This document shows positions 1 through 7,617 of a stretch of DNA of 21,758 nt, piece after piece. The notes under the pieces were generated by a model. That model did not search any database. It was not told the origin of the DNA and worked only from the letters and a program-made list of their open reading frames with translations. The first letter of the stretch is position 1. Each line of letters starts with the position of its first letter. Origin of the DNA: JANRKN01 sp033763435 (GTDB lineage: Bacteria; Planctomycetota; Phycisphaerae; Phycisphaerales; UBA1924); NCBI GenBank assembly GCA_033763435.1, contig JANRKN010000134.1, positions 1 to 21,758 on the forward strand. The letters are read 5' to 3'. The translations under genes were made by a program, and so were the position numbers.

Positions 1-1680
1 ACCAAGCGCGAGATCGAGGCGCTGCACAAGCTCATGCCCACCGAGGCCCTGGTCCTCCGCGCGGGCGAGTGGGCCGAGGCCGATCCTGCCACCCTTGCCA
101 CGGGCGAGCGCATCAAGGTCCGCCCCGGCGAGCGCATCCCCACCGACGCGCGGCTCGTCGAGGGCATCGGCTCGATCGATCAGTCCGCCATCACGGGCGA
201 AAGCCTGCCTCGCACCGTCAAGCCGGGCGACGAGCTCTACGCCGGCACGATCAACGCCGACACCACGCTCGAGGCGCTCGTCCTGCGCCCCGTCAGTGAG
301 TCGAGCCTGCAGCGCATCCTCAACCTCGTCACCACCGCGCGCTCGCAGCGCGAGCCCATCCAGCGCTTCATCGACAAGGTCAGCGAGCCCTACGCCACCG
401 GGGTCGCCCTCGCGTCCCTGGCCGTGTTCCTCGTCTGGTGGCTGGGCCTGTCGCGCGAGTGGAAAGAGAGCCTGTACACCGCGATCACGCTGCTGATCGT
501 CGCGAGCCCCTGCGCGCTCATCATCGCCACGCCCACGGCCACCCTCGCCGCGATCGCCCGCGCCGCTCGCGGCGGCGTCCTCTTCAAGGGCGGACAGTCG
601 ATCGACGCCCTCGCCAACATCTCCGCCGTCTGCTTTGACAAGACCGGCACGCTCACGTTCGGCAAGCCTCAGATGTACGAAGTCCACCCCGTGGGCTGGT
701 CCGACGGGCGCGAACTGCTGGCCCTGGCGGCGGGGCTTGAGGCCGATTCAACGCACCCGATCGCTGAGGCCGTGCGCAGGGCGGCCACACAGCGCGGCAT
801 CGAAGCGCTCCCGCTCGCCGATGTCCGCCACGTCGCGGGCCGGGGCGTCGTCGGGCTTTGGACCAGCGCGGGCGTCACGCGCGAGGTTCGCCTGGGCTCG
901 ATGGCCCACACCGAAGAGCTCATCCCCGTCTGCTTCCGGGCCCGCGTGCGCGAAGTCCTCGGCAAGATGCGCGAGCGCGGGCACATCGCCGTCGTCGTCG
1001 CCGTCCCCGCCGCCGAGGCCAGCGACCTGCCCGTCTCCGCACCCGCGGGGGGCGCCGCGGTGCTCATCATGGCCGATGCCGTCCGCCCGGGCGCCGCGCA
1101 GCTCGTCAGCGAGCTGCACGCGCTCAAGGTTCACCGCGTGCGGATGCTGACAGGCGATTCGCGCGTCACTGCCGAGCGCGTCGCCGCAAGCCTGGGCATC
1201 GATGAGGTCAGCGCCGAGCTGCTTCCCGAAGACAAACTCCGCGCGGTCGACGAGCTCAAGCGCGCCAGCCGCGAGAAGAAGCTCGGCGGCGTCGCGGTCA
1301 TCGGCGACGGCGTCAACGACGCCCCGGCGCTCGCCGCGGCCGATGTATCGGTCGGCATCGGCTCGATCGGCTCCGACGCTGCGCTTGAGTCCGCGGACAT
1401 CGTGCTGCTCTCCGACGACCTCGCGACCGTGCCGTGGGCCGTGCGGCTGGCGCGCCGCGCACGCACGACGGTCAAAATCAACCTCGTCTTCGCCCTCAGC
1501 GTCATCGCGCTCATGGGCCTGGCGACGCTCGTGGGCTCGCTCGTCGGCCGGCCTGTGCCCCTCTCGATCGGTGTCCTCGCCCACGAGGGCGGCACGATCC
1601 TCGTGGTCGCCAACTCCCTCCGCCTGCTCATGTTCCCCGGGCTTCGACGCAAAGCCGAACCCAAGCCCCCCAAAGGCTGA
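1..1680 (+). CDS. P1B-4-type heavy-metal-exporting ATPase, 5' end missing
   Basis: The reading frame is open from base 1, so the N-terminus lies outside the window; 559 codons remain. It is a P-type ATPase that uses ATP to move a transition metal across the inner membrane. Counting from base 1, visible motifs are the actuator loop TGES (65-68), the membrane motif SPC (169-171), the phosphorylation site DKTGTLT (Asp213), an HP motif near residue 250, the hinge GDGVNDAP (from 435) and HEGGT in the last membrane pair (528-532). SPC together with HEGGT is the signature of subgroup P1B-4, whose known members export Co2+, Fe2+ or Zn2+, rather than the CPC of Cu+ or Zn2+/Cd2+ pumps. Group assignment is firm; the metal is not decided by sequence. 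No clear terminator follows, and no metal regulator is seen next to it inside the window. Confidence 0.93.
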   Translation, partial: TKREIEALHKLMPTEALVLRAGEWAEADPATLATGERIKVRPGERIPTDARLVEGIGSIDQSAITGESLPRTVKPGDELYAGTINADTTLEALVLRPVSESSLQRILNLVTTARSQREPIQRFIDKVSEPYATGVALASLAVFLVWWLGLSREWKESLYTAITLLIVASPCALIIATPTATLAAIARAARGGVLFKGGQSIDALANISAVCFDKTGTLTFGKPQMYEVHPVGWSDGRELLALAAGLEADSTHPIAEAVRRAATQRGIEALPLADVRHVAGRGVVGLWTSAGVTREVRLGSMAHTEELIPVCFRARVREVLGKMRERGHIAVVVAVPAAEASDLPVSAPAGGAAVLIMADAVRPGAAQLVSELHALKVHRVRMLTGDSRVTAERVAASLGIDEVSAELLPEDKLRAVDELKRASREKKLGGVAVIGDGVNDAPALAAADVSVGIGSIGSDAALESADIVLLSDDLATVPWAVRLARRARTTVKINLVFALSVIALMGLATLVGSLVGRPVPLSIGVLAHEGGTILVVANSLRLLMFPGLRRKAEPKPPKG

Positions 1681-2090
1681 ATCCGCCCGCCCCCACAATT
1701 CGCCCCATGCGAACAGATCACGCCCGGCACGCGTTCGGCCTGCGAACGAGGGTGCGGAAACCCCCGGGAACAGCGCGAATATCTGAGCGATTCCCGCGAA
1801 ATCGCGAACAAAGGCGGACTTGATTTGGAAATATGGATAGGATGATCCGAAGCTCTTTCTGTTCGGCTTCTCTGCCTGTCGGCCCTCAGGTGCTCTGACC
1901 AGTCTGATCGCCGACACGCATACGACGACGCCTCTCCAGGTCGTCGCCACGAGCTCTGTTCGTGGGTCGGGTGGGTGATTTCGGGGGCGGCATCCGCGGG
2001 CGTCAGGCCCGTGCGGGCTGGTCAAGTCAGATTCCGGCGGGCTCCGTGGCCTTGGCGAGAGGCAACGGAGAAGAGTGGCCCTTTCGCTTT

Positions 2091-2112
2091 GGGGTATTTG
2101 TCCCCACTGGGA
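2091..2112. promoter_or_regulatory. Overlapping palindromes, candidate operator upstream of the Rrf2 gene
   Basis: GGGG-N7-CCCC (2091-2105) overlaps TCCC-CACT-GGGA (2101-2112). The T/A-containing centre TATTTGT stands out against the GC-rich surroundings. Position about 200 bases before an autoregulator-type gene makes an operator plausible, but neither palindrome matches an operator I recognise with confidence. Confidence 0.3.
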
Positions 2113-2248
2113 ATGTGCCAACAATCGCCCACGTCCGCGCGGCCTCCGCGGACGCGCTCCCGGGGCCGAGGCCAGTCGCGTTGCACGGGCCGAGCTCGCT
2201 CGACCCGAACGCACCGCGAGAACGTCCAACGGCCACCGCCCGTGCGGT

Positions 2249-2291
2249 GGGGGCCGGTTGGTGGTGGTGGGATCGTGTGGGGTGGGTGGGG
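2249..2291 (+). promoter_or_regulatory. G-quadruplex-capable G tract in the Rrf2 leader
   Basis: Five G runs lie on the coding strand: 2249-2253, 2269-2271, 2279-2282, 2284-2286 and 2288-2291. The last four satisfy the standard G3+N1-7 rule, with loops of 7, 1 and 1 nt. The tract ends 21 nt before the Rrf2 start codon and just upstream of its ribosome binding site (GGGAG, 2301-2305), where a folded RNA or DNA G4 could affect translation or transcription. Folding is predicted by rule only. Confidence 0.5.
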
Positions 2292-2312
2292 TTGCCAGAC
2301 GGGAGCACAGTC

Positions 2313-2801
2313 ATGTACAGCCAGACCGCCGAGTACGCCCTTCGAGCCATGGCCTGCATCGCGATGCGTGGCAGCGAGCTCGTTCCCACGCCCGTCCTGG
2401 CCAAGCAGACCAAGGTCCCCTCCAACTACCTCGCCAAGGTGCTGCAGCTGCTGGCCTCGGCTGACCTCATCGAAGGACGCCGCGGCGTCGGCGGCGGCTA
2501 TCGCCTGGCCAAGCCCGCGTCCCAGATCCGTCTCCTGGACGTGATCAACTCGGTCTCGCCGGTGAGCCGCATCGAGGCGTGCCCGCTGGGCCTGCCCAAC
2601 CACGGCCCGTTCCTGTGCCCGCTCCACCGCCGGGCCGACCAGGCCGCCGCCGCCTTCATCGAGATCTTCGAGGGCGTGACCCTCCAGGACCTGATCTCGG
2701 ACCCCATGAGCAACCGCCCGCTTTGCGATGCCGAGAACACCTCGCGCCTTTCGATCGCGGGCACGCTCGCCGAGCACACCAACGGGCACGGCAAGCACTG
2801 A
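2313..2801 (+). CDS. Rrf2-family transcriptional regulator with candidate metal- or cluster-binding cysteines
   Basis: This 162-residue DNA-binding protein belongs to the Rrf2 family (IscR, NsrR, RirA, CymR), which often senses iron-sulfur status, nitric oxide or iron. The N-terminus SQTAEYALRAM and the wing RRGVGGGYRLAKP are typical of its winged helix-turn-helix. Cys90 and Cys102 in a CPLG-x8-CPLHRR arrangement, with His97 and His105, lie where family members bind a [Fe-S] cluster. A third cysteine, Cys138, is further C-terminal, so a three-cysteine site is possible but spaced differently from IscR. The start at 2313 is chosen because the family's N-terminus begins there and GGGAG lies 7 nt upstream. 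The frame stays open to 1962, but that extension is not family-like. A terminator hairpin follows. Its regulon is not evident from the neighbours. Confidence 0.9.
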   Translation: MYSQTAEYALRAMACIAMRGSELVPTPVLAKQTKVPSNYLAKVLQLLASADLIEGRRGVGGGYRLAKPASQIRLLDVINSVSPVSRIEACPLGLPNHGPFLCPLHRRADQAAAAFIEIFEGVTLQDLISDPMSNRPLCDAENTSRLSIAGTLAEHTNGHGKH

Positions 2802-2868
2802 ACCGCTTTGCCGGTCCTCCCGCGCCGCCCCTCGCGGTCGTCGCGGCACGAACTCTCTCTCTCTGAAC

Positions 2869-2898
2869 CGAGCCCCCGTGCTCTCTCCCGGGGGCTCG
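2869..2898 (+). terminator. Strong hairpin after the Rrf2 gene
   Basis: A perfect 10-bp inverted repeat, CGAGCCCCCG (2869-2878) and CGGGGGCTCG (2889-2898), with a 10-nt pyrimidine-rich loop, lies 68 bases after the Rrf2 stop. The following TGTCTCGTCG is only moderately T-rich, so it may be an imperfect intrinsic terminator. Confidence 0.5.
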
Positions 2899-2928
2899 TG
2901 TCTCGTCGGGTCCGCGCCCGCGCGGTCC

Positions 2929-2934
2929 TAGACT
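2929..2934 (+). promoter_or_regulatory. Candidate -10 box (TAGACT) of the lysS transcript
   Basis: TAGACT follows the Rrf2 terminator and lies 6 nt before an ATG at 2941. The same geometry is seen before the gene at 16383. No -35 consensus is visible. If used, it would give a leader of about 230 nt ahead of lysS. Confidence 0.35.
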
Positions 2935-2940
2935 CTGCTC

Positions 2941-3039
2941 ATGCTCCGAACCGGCAGCCAACCCACCCCGTGCCTCGGCCCTGAATCGGCCCGGCATCGC
3001 GCGGGCCGGCGCACCGCCGGGCCCCTGAAATCGAACTGA
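2941..3039 (+). CDS. Possible 32-codon leader ORF upstream of lysS
   Basis: An ATG 6 nt after a TAGACT box opens a 32-codon ORF ending at a TGA 129 nt before lysS. Its second half overlaps an 8-bp inverted repeat, GGCCCGGC (2988-2995) and GCCGGGCC (3016-3023). The peptide has a single lysine (AAA) three codons before the stop, so it is not a classic lysine-codon attenuator. It could be chance; no homology is recognised. Confidence 0.2.
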   Translation: MLRTGSQPTPCLGPESARHRAGRRTAGPLKSN

Positions 3040-3168
3040 TCCCACCGCGTGCCGCGCGAGGGACAGCGTCCCGCGGGCGCGCGGGCGATGATGCCGCGTC
3101 GACCAACCACTTGCACAGCGATCGTGGGGCCGCAGAGTTCCGAGCCGCACGCAGACCAAGGATTCGCG

Positions 3169-4830
3169 ATGAGCCAGGCCAACCCGTCCTCGACCAACCC
3201 GACCAGTTCGACCACGCCAGCCACCCCGCCCGTCCCGGCCGCCCCAGCTACGGGCGAAGGCCTGACCAAGCTCATCGCGCAGCGGCGGGCCAACCGCGAC
3301 ACGGCGCGCTCGCTCGGCTTCAACCCGTATGGCACGCGTGTGGACGGGCTGATCTCCCTCGCTGACGCGCGCGCGCGCTACGACGAGGCCGCAGACAAGG
3401 AGCATCAGGCGCAGGGCAAGACGCCGACGCCGGGGTTCGTTGATCGTCGGCCCTCGGTCACGGTCTCGGGGCGCGTGATGCTCAGTCGCGACAACGGCAA
3501 GCTCATGTGGCTGAACCTGCGCGATCACACGGGCGATCTGCAGGCCGCGCTGTCGCAGAAGGACCTGAACGAGAAGGCCTTCTCTGCCGCGAAGACGCTC
3601 GATCTGGGCGATGTCGTGGTCGTGACGGGGCGGTTGATGAAGACGCGCACGGGTGAGATCACGGTCTGGGCCGAGGATTTCCAGCCCGGCGCCAAGAGCA
3701 TCGTTCCGCCGCCCGAGAAGTGGTCGGGTCTGCAGGACACTGAGCTGCGCTATCGCCAGCGGTACGTTGATCTCTGGGCCAACCCCGAGACCATGAAGGT
3801 CTTCCAGCTCCGCTCGAAGATCGTGACGCGTGTGCGCGAGTTCCTGAATGGCCGCGCGTACCTCGAGGTCGAAACGCCCATGATGCAGGCGCTGGCGGGC
3901 GGCGCGGCGGCGCGGCCGTTCGTCACCAAGATGAACGCGCTGGACATCAACCTCTTCCTGCGCATCGCCCCCGAGCTCTACCTCAAGCGCCTGCTTGTGG
4001 GCGGCTTGCCGCGGGTGTACGAAATCAACCGCAACTTCCGCAACGAAGGCCTCGACAAGCAGCACAACCCCGAGTTCACCATGCTCGAGGCGTACCACGC
4101 CTTCGGCGATGTTGAAACCGTCATGGAACTCACCGAGTCGATCATCCGCGACGCGGCCTCGCTCGTCGCCTCCGAGACCGGCGCGCCGCTGAACGCGCTG
4201 CCTTTCGGTGAGCTGAACATCGACTACGCCGCGCCGTTTGTCCGCGTGACCTACGGCGAGCTCTTCCGCAAGGCGATGGGCTTTGACATGACCGACGGCG
4301 ACCGTGCCCGCGCCAAGCTGCTCGAAGGTCTCACGCGCTCGGAAGCGCCCGCGAACGTCATCGAGCAGGCGCGTATGCAGATCGCGCAGATGGACCACTG
4401 GCTCGTCGTCAACGAGCTGTTCGAGGAGTATGCCGAGGGGCTCGTCGATCCCGCGCGCCCCACGTTCATCACCGATTACCCGGCGGCCATCAGCCCGCTC
4501 ACGCGCCCCAAGCCCAGCGACCCGACGCTCGCCGACCGCGCCGACCTGTTCATCGCGGGGATGGAGATCGCGCCGCACTACACCGAGCTGAACGATCCGG
4601 ACGTGCAGGAGGCCAAGTTCCGCGAGCAGCTCCGGGGTATGGACGCGGAGAAGACGGCCGAGGAGAACACGTTCCGCACGATGGACCACGATTTCCTGCG
4701 GGCGCTGGCCGTGGGCATGCCCCCCGCGGGCGGCATGGGCCTGGGCATCGATCGCCTCGTCATGCTGCTGACGAATCAGCGGACGATCCGCGACGTGGTG
4801 CTCTTCCCGCTGATGAGGCCGGAGGCCTGA
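3169..4830 (+). CDS. lysS: Lysyl-tRNA synthetase, class II
   Basis: This cytoplasmic enzyme of 553 residues charges tRNA-Lys with lysine. The N-terminal anticodon-binding OB domain (about 95-200) includes SGRVMLSRDNGKLMWLNLRD. The class II core follows: motif 1 near YLEVETPMMQ, motif 2 FRNEG within YEINRNFRNEGLDKQHNPEFTM, lysine-pocket segment HYTELNDP, and motif 3 GMGLGIDRLVMLLTN near the C-terminus. The start at 3169 has AAGGA (3158-3162) 6 nt upstream. The first ~30 residues are a Ser/Thr/Pro-rich tail not usual in the family, so the family-like part begins at GEGLTKLIAQRR. One oddity: the segment usually read as THHNALD is TKMNALD here (Thr253-Lys254-Met255). It is probably monocistronic. 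Confidence 0.96.
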   Translation: MSQANPSSTNPTSSTTPATPPVPAAPATGEGLTKLIAQRRANRDTARSLGFNPYGTRVDGLISLADARARYDEAADKEHQAQGKTPTPGFVDRRPSVTVSGRVMLSRDNGKLMWLNLRDHTGDLQAALSQKDLNEKAFSAAKTLDLGDVVVVTGRLMKTRTGEITVWAEDFQPGAKSIVPPPEKWSGLQDTELRYRQRYVDLWANPETMKVFQLRSKIVTRVREFLNGRAYLEVETPMMQALAGGAAARPFVTKMNALDINLFLRIAPELYLKRLLVGGLPRVYEINRNFRNEGLDKQHNPEFTMLEAYHAFGDVETVMELTESIIRDAASLVASETGAPLNALPFGELNIDYAAPFVRVTYGELFRKAMGFDMTDGDRARAKLLEGLTRSEAPANVIEQARMQIAQMDHWLVVNELFEEYAEGLVDPARPTFITDYPAAISPLTRPKPSDPTLADRADLFIAGMEIAPHYTELNDPDVQEAKFREQLRGMDAEKTAEENTFRTMDHDFLRALAVGMPPAGGMGLGIDRLVMLLTNQRTIRDVVLFPLMRPEA

Positions 4831-5040
4831 GCGGGGGTGCAACGGTGGAGGAGGCGATCGGGGAGCCGCAGGATCGAGCTCGGCCAGCAGTGGGGGCCAG
4901 CAGCGGGGGGCGAGTTCCTGCGCCTCGGGTGCGATCTGGCCGCGGCGTGTGTCGGCCCAGCGCGCTGACCTTCGTCGATGCTGAATCCCGAGCGCGGAAT
5001 CCCCGAATGCTTTGTTTCGATGCCCGCTTCAATTCCCCCG
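4831..5040. other. Intergenic stretch between lysS and the NfeD gene
   Basis: About 210 bases with no gene. A near-perfect 14-nt direct repeat, GGCCAGCAGYGGGG, occurs twice at 4882-4908 with a 13-base step. No good terminator hairpin is seen after lysS. Confidence 0.4.
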
Positions 5041-5046
5041 TACACT
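5041..5046 (+). promoter_or_regulatory. Start-proximal -10 box (TACACT), probable leaderless promoter
   Basis: TACACT ends 6 nt before the ATG at 5053, so a transcript starting about 7 nt after the box would begin at or next to the A of the start codon. No Shine-Dalgarno sequence precedes the ATG. No -35 consensus is visible. Confidence 0.5.
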
Positions 5047-5052
5047 TCCCAC

Positions 5053-6996
5053 ATGATCCGCCGCGAGAGTGACGGACTGAGTTTCTTCCCGAACGTGACC
5101 GTGCGGCTGTGGGCGCGCGTGACCTTGGCGCTCTTGGCGCTGGTCAGCGTCGCGCTGGCGCAGCCGTCGGCCCAGGCGCCGGCACCGACCTCGCTGCCCG
5201 GCGCGGTTGCCACGGCCGCGGGGCTCCAAGCCGACAACATCGCCGTCATCACGATCCACGACCCCATCGACGCCGCGATGGCCAAGAGCGTCGTCCGAAG
5301 GCTGAAGATGGCCGAGCGCCTGGGCGCGGGTGTCATCGTGATCGAGCTGAACACCCCGGGCGGCGAGGTCGGCGCGGTGCTCGAGATCTGCAACGCGATC
5401 AAGGCCTCGACGGTCCCGACCATCGCGTGGATCAACAAAGACGCATACTCCGGCGGCGCCATCATCGCCCTCGCCTGTTCGCGCCTCATCACCGCGGACC
5501 CCGCGAGCTTCGGCGACGCGATGCCCGTCGCCGCGGACCCCATCCAGGGCATCCGCGCTGCGCCCGAACAGATCCGCCAGAAGGTGCTCACGCCGCTGCT
5601 CTCGGAGGTCGTCGACTCTGCCCGGCGCAACAACCAGGCGCTCGGGCGCTACGCCTACGACGAGCTGATCGTGCAGGGCATGATCGTCGCCGACGCGCAG
5701 CTCTGGCTCGCGCGCGAAAAGTCGACGGGCCGAACCGTCGCGATCAACCGCAGCGAGTTCGATATGCTCTTCCCGGGCGAGAACGCCGAGACGCCCCCGC
5801 GGCTCGTGGGCATTCGCGCCGCCTCGGCCCCGGCGCCCGCGACCGACCCGAGCGCGCCGGCCAATCCGACGACGGGCGCAGCGCCCGCCCCGTCCGCAGC
5901 CTCAGCCAGTTCGGTGGTCGGGGCGTCGCCCGAGTCAGTCGCGGCCCTCGGCGCCGATCCGAGCCGCGCCGCCGAGCAGGTGCCGAGCCAGCGCCCCGTC
6001 CTTCGCGCCGCCGAGCGCGCCAACTGGGAGCTGCTGGGCCGGATCAGCGACGGCTCCGGGCCCTTGGTCCTCAAGGCCGACGACCTGAGGTACTTCGGCC
6101 TGGCCTCGAACATCACGCCCAGCGCCAGCGCTCCCCTCGACCCGACGCGGGCGACGCTGAACGCGATCAACTCGGACGAACAGCTTCGCGCGTATCTCGG
6201 CGGCAAGCACATCGTTCGGCTCGATCAGAGCTGGAGCGAGGGTCTGGTCTCGTTCCTGCAGAACTTCTGGGTCCGCGCGATCCTGATCGCGGTGTTCATC
6301 CTGGGTCTGTTCATCGAGATGGTCCATCCCGGGCTCGTGGTGCCCGCGTCGCTCGCGTTTCTCGCGCTGGTGGGGCTGGTTGCGCCGCCGTTCCTGGTGG
6401 GCATGGCCGCGTGGTGGGAGATCGCCGCGATCGGCGCCGGCATCGCGCTGATCCTGCTGGAGATTCTCGTCATCCCGGGTTTCGGCGTCACGGGCATCGC
6501 GGGGCTCATCCTGCTCAGCGCGGGGATCGTCGGCACATTCATCCCCGCGGGCTCGGGCGTCTTCCCGACCTCGCCCTCCCAGCGCTCGGGGCTGGTCGAT
6601 GGCGTCACCGCACTTCTGCTTGCCTTTGCCACCGCGGGCATCGGCATTTTCTTCATCACGCGTTACGCGGGCTCGCTCCCGTTCCTCACGAAGTTTGTTC
6701 TCAAGGACCCCGAGCCGTTCGACGCGCAGGAGTCGCTGTTCCGCGCGATCGACCCCGAGGCCGGCAACCCGGTTCGCGTCGGCGACACCGGCCTCACGAC
6801 CACGCTGCTCAGGCCCTCGGGCAAAGCGCGCTTCGGCGACCGCATCGTCAACGTTGCCAGCGAGCTGGGCTCGATCGACGCGGGCGCTGCCGTTCGCGTC
6901 ACGCGCCTGGCGGACATGAACATCTTCGTCGAGCGTGCAACGCCGACGGCAAGCCCGACGCCGCCACCGAATCCTCCAACGCCGGGAGCCGCCTGA
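5053..6996 (+). CDS. Long NfeD protein: ClpP-like membrane serine protease with NfeD C-terminal domain
   Basis: This 647-residue exported membrane protein belongs to the long NfeD class (YqeZ; archaeal PH1510), proteases that act with flotillin/stomatin partners at the membrane. Residues 1-36 look like a signal peptide. A ClpP/crotonase-fold domain spans about 60-255, with the oxyanion element NTPGGEV and the expected nucleophile Ser133 in YSGGA. A low-complexity Ala/Pro/Ser linker follows (about 258-315). After a short soluble part come several membrane helices (from about 410) and a C-terminal beta-barrel (OB-like) domain. The start at 5053 gives a proper signal peptide; in-frame ATGs at 4978 and 5020 would place extra residues before it. 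The next gene starts immediately after the stop (TGAATG), so the two are surely cotranscribed. Confidence 0.9.
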   Translation: MIRRESDGLSFFPNVTVRLWARVTLALLALVSVALAQPSAQAPAPTSLPGAVATAAGLQADNIAVITIHDPIDAAMAKSVVRRLKMAERLGAGVIVIELNTPGGEVGAVLEICNAIKASTVPTIAWINKDAYSGGAIIALACSRLITADPASFGDAMPVAADPIQGIRAAPEQIRQKVLTPLLSEVVDSARRNNQALGRYAYDELIVQGMIVADAQLWLAREKSTGRTVAINRSEFDMLFPGENAETPPRLVGIRAASAPAPATDPSAPANPTTGAAPAPSAASASSVVGASPESVAALGADPSRAAEQVPSQRPVLRAAERANWELLGRISDGSGPLVLKADDLRYFGLASNITPSASAPLDPTRATLNAINSDEQLRAYLGGKHIVRLDQSWSEGLVSFLQNFWVRAILIAVFILGLFIEMVHPGLVVPASLAFLALVGLVAPPFLVGMAAWWEIAAIGAGIALILLEILVIPGFGVTGIAGLILLSAGIVGTFIPAGSGVFPTSPSQRSGLVDGVTALLLAFATAGIGIFFITRYAGSLPFLTKFVLKDPEPFDAQESLFRAIDPEAGNPVRVGDTGLTTTLLRPSGKARFGDRIVNVASELGSIDAGAAVRVTRLADMNIFVERATPTASPTPPPNPPTPGAA

Positions 6997-7506
6997 ATGG
7001 ACGCAATGCTGTACTGGGGTCTGGCGCTGATGGGCGTGGCCCTGCTGATCACGCTGGTCGAGATCTTCGTGCCCACGGGCGGCGTGCTGGCCGCGGTCAG
7101 CGCGATCCTGGCCATCTCGGGCGTCGTCTGCCTGTTCCGCTATGACCTCACGTGGGGTCTCATCGGCCTGGGCGTGGTGATGTTCGGCGGGCCTGCGATC
7201 ATGTACGGCGGGCTGAACGTCTGGTCGAACACACCCATGGGCCGACGTGCGCTGGGCGAACCGACCGAAGAAGAAGCCGCCGCGACCAAGCTCGCCGAGG
7301 AGCGCGAGCAGGACGAGCGCATGAAGCTGCTGCACGCGACCGGCGTCACGCTCACGGAGCTGCGCCCCGTCGGCATGGTCAACATCGCGGGTCAGCGCCA
7401 TTCCGCCCTCGCCGAGGCGGGCTTCATCCGCGCGGGCGCGCCCGTCCGCGTCACGGTCGTCGAGAGCCACGCGATCCGCGTCCGCGAAGAGCCCCCGGCG
7501 GCCTGA
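6997..7506 (+). CDS. Short NfeD-family membrane protein
   Basis: This 169-residue protein starts at the base after the preceding TGA, with GGGAG about 10 nt before the ATG, suggesting translational coupling. The N-terminal half has two or three membrane helices (ALMGVALLITLVEIFVPTGG, then AAVSAILAISGVVCLF, then a third to about residue 75). The acidic stretch EPTEEEAAATKLAEEREQDE links to a C-terminal OB-like domain with GVTLTELRPVGMVNIAGQR, the hallmark of NfeD soluble domains. It has no protease domain. Short NfeD proteins accompany flotillins and are thought to help build or anchor membrane microdomains. With the long NfeD upstream and the flotillin downstream it forms a three-gene module. 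Confidence 0.9.
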   Translation: MDAMLYWGLALMGVALLITLVEIFVPTGGVLAAVSAILAISGVVCLFRYDLTWGLIGLGVVMFGGPAIMYGGLNVWSNTPMGRRALGEPTEEEAAATKLAEEREQDERMKLLHATGVTLTELRPVGMVNIAGQRHSALAEAGFIRAGAPVRVTVVESHAIRVREEPPAA

Positions 7507-7617
7507 GGCCGTGAATTCCTACCCGCAAGGCGTGAATGCCCGCCTGAGTGCCCAGAAGAACTCCAGCCCGGGCCGGTCTGTGCGCGGGCCCGAGGGGCCT
7601 GAGCACCGCCGCGCGGG

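Larger units (their letters stand above)
1681..2312. other. Long intergenic stretch between the ATPase and the Rrf2 gene
   Basis: No convincing gene is seen in these 632 bases. They contain three CGCGAA hexamers (1774, 1795, 1803) around an inverted repeat GCGATT/AATCGC (1787-1805). An A+T-rich island follows (about 1820-1845), unusual in this GC-rich DNA. Further on are the palindromes at 2091-2112, a 7-bp hairpin GTCCGCG/CGCGGAC (2133-2153) and a G-rich tract (2249-2291). A 38-codon ORF at 1707-1823 preceded by CACAAT is possible but has no protein-like character. The stretch probably holds the promoter and operators of the Rrf2 gene; this is inference. Confidence 0.5.

Noticed and set aside
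1707..1823. 38-codon ORF 7 nt after CACAAT, as a leaderless small gene
   Set aside because: The box lacks the leading T, the peptide is Arg-rich without features, and an ORF of this size is expected by chance in this DNA.
748..2229. Long minus-strand frame across the ATPase end and the spacer
   Set aside because: Low-complexity, Arg/Ala/Gly-rich translation without family features; the part beyond the ATPase is open only because of GC bias.
1962..2312. N-terminal extension of the Rrf2 protein
   Set aside because: The frame is open, but the translation is compositionally odd (four consecutive Trp from the G-rich tract), while Rrf2 proteins start at the residues encoded from 2313, where a ribosome site is present.
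2656..4842. A 728-codon open frame on the minus strand opposite lysS
   Set aside because: It is the antisense shadow of lysS: high GC keeps the opposite frame free of stops, and the translation is Arg/His-rich with no domain.
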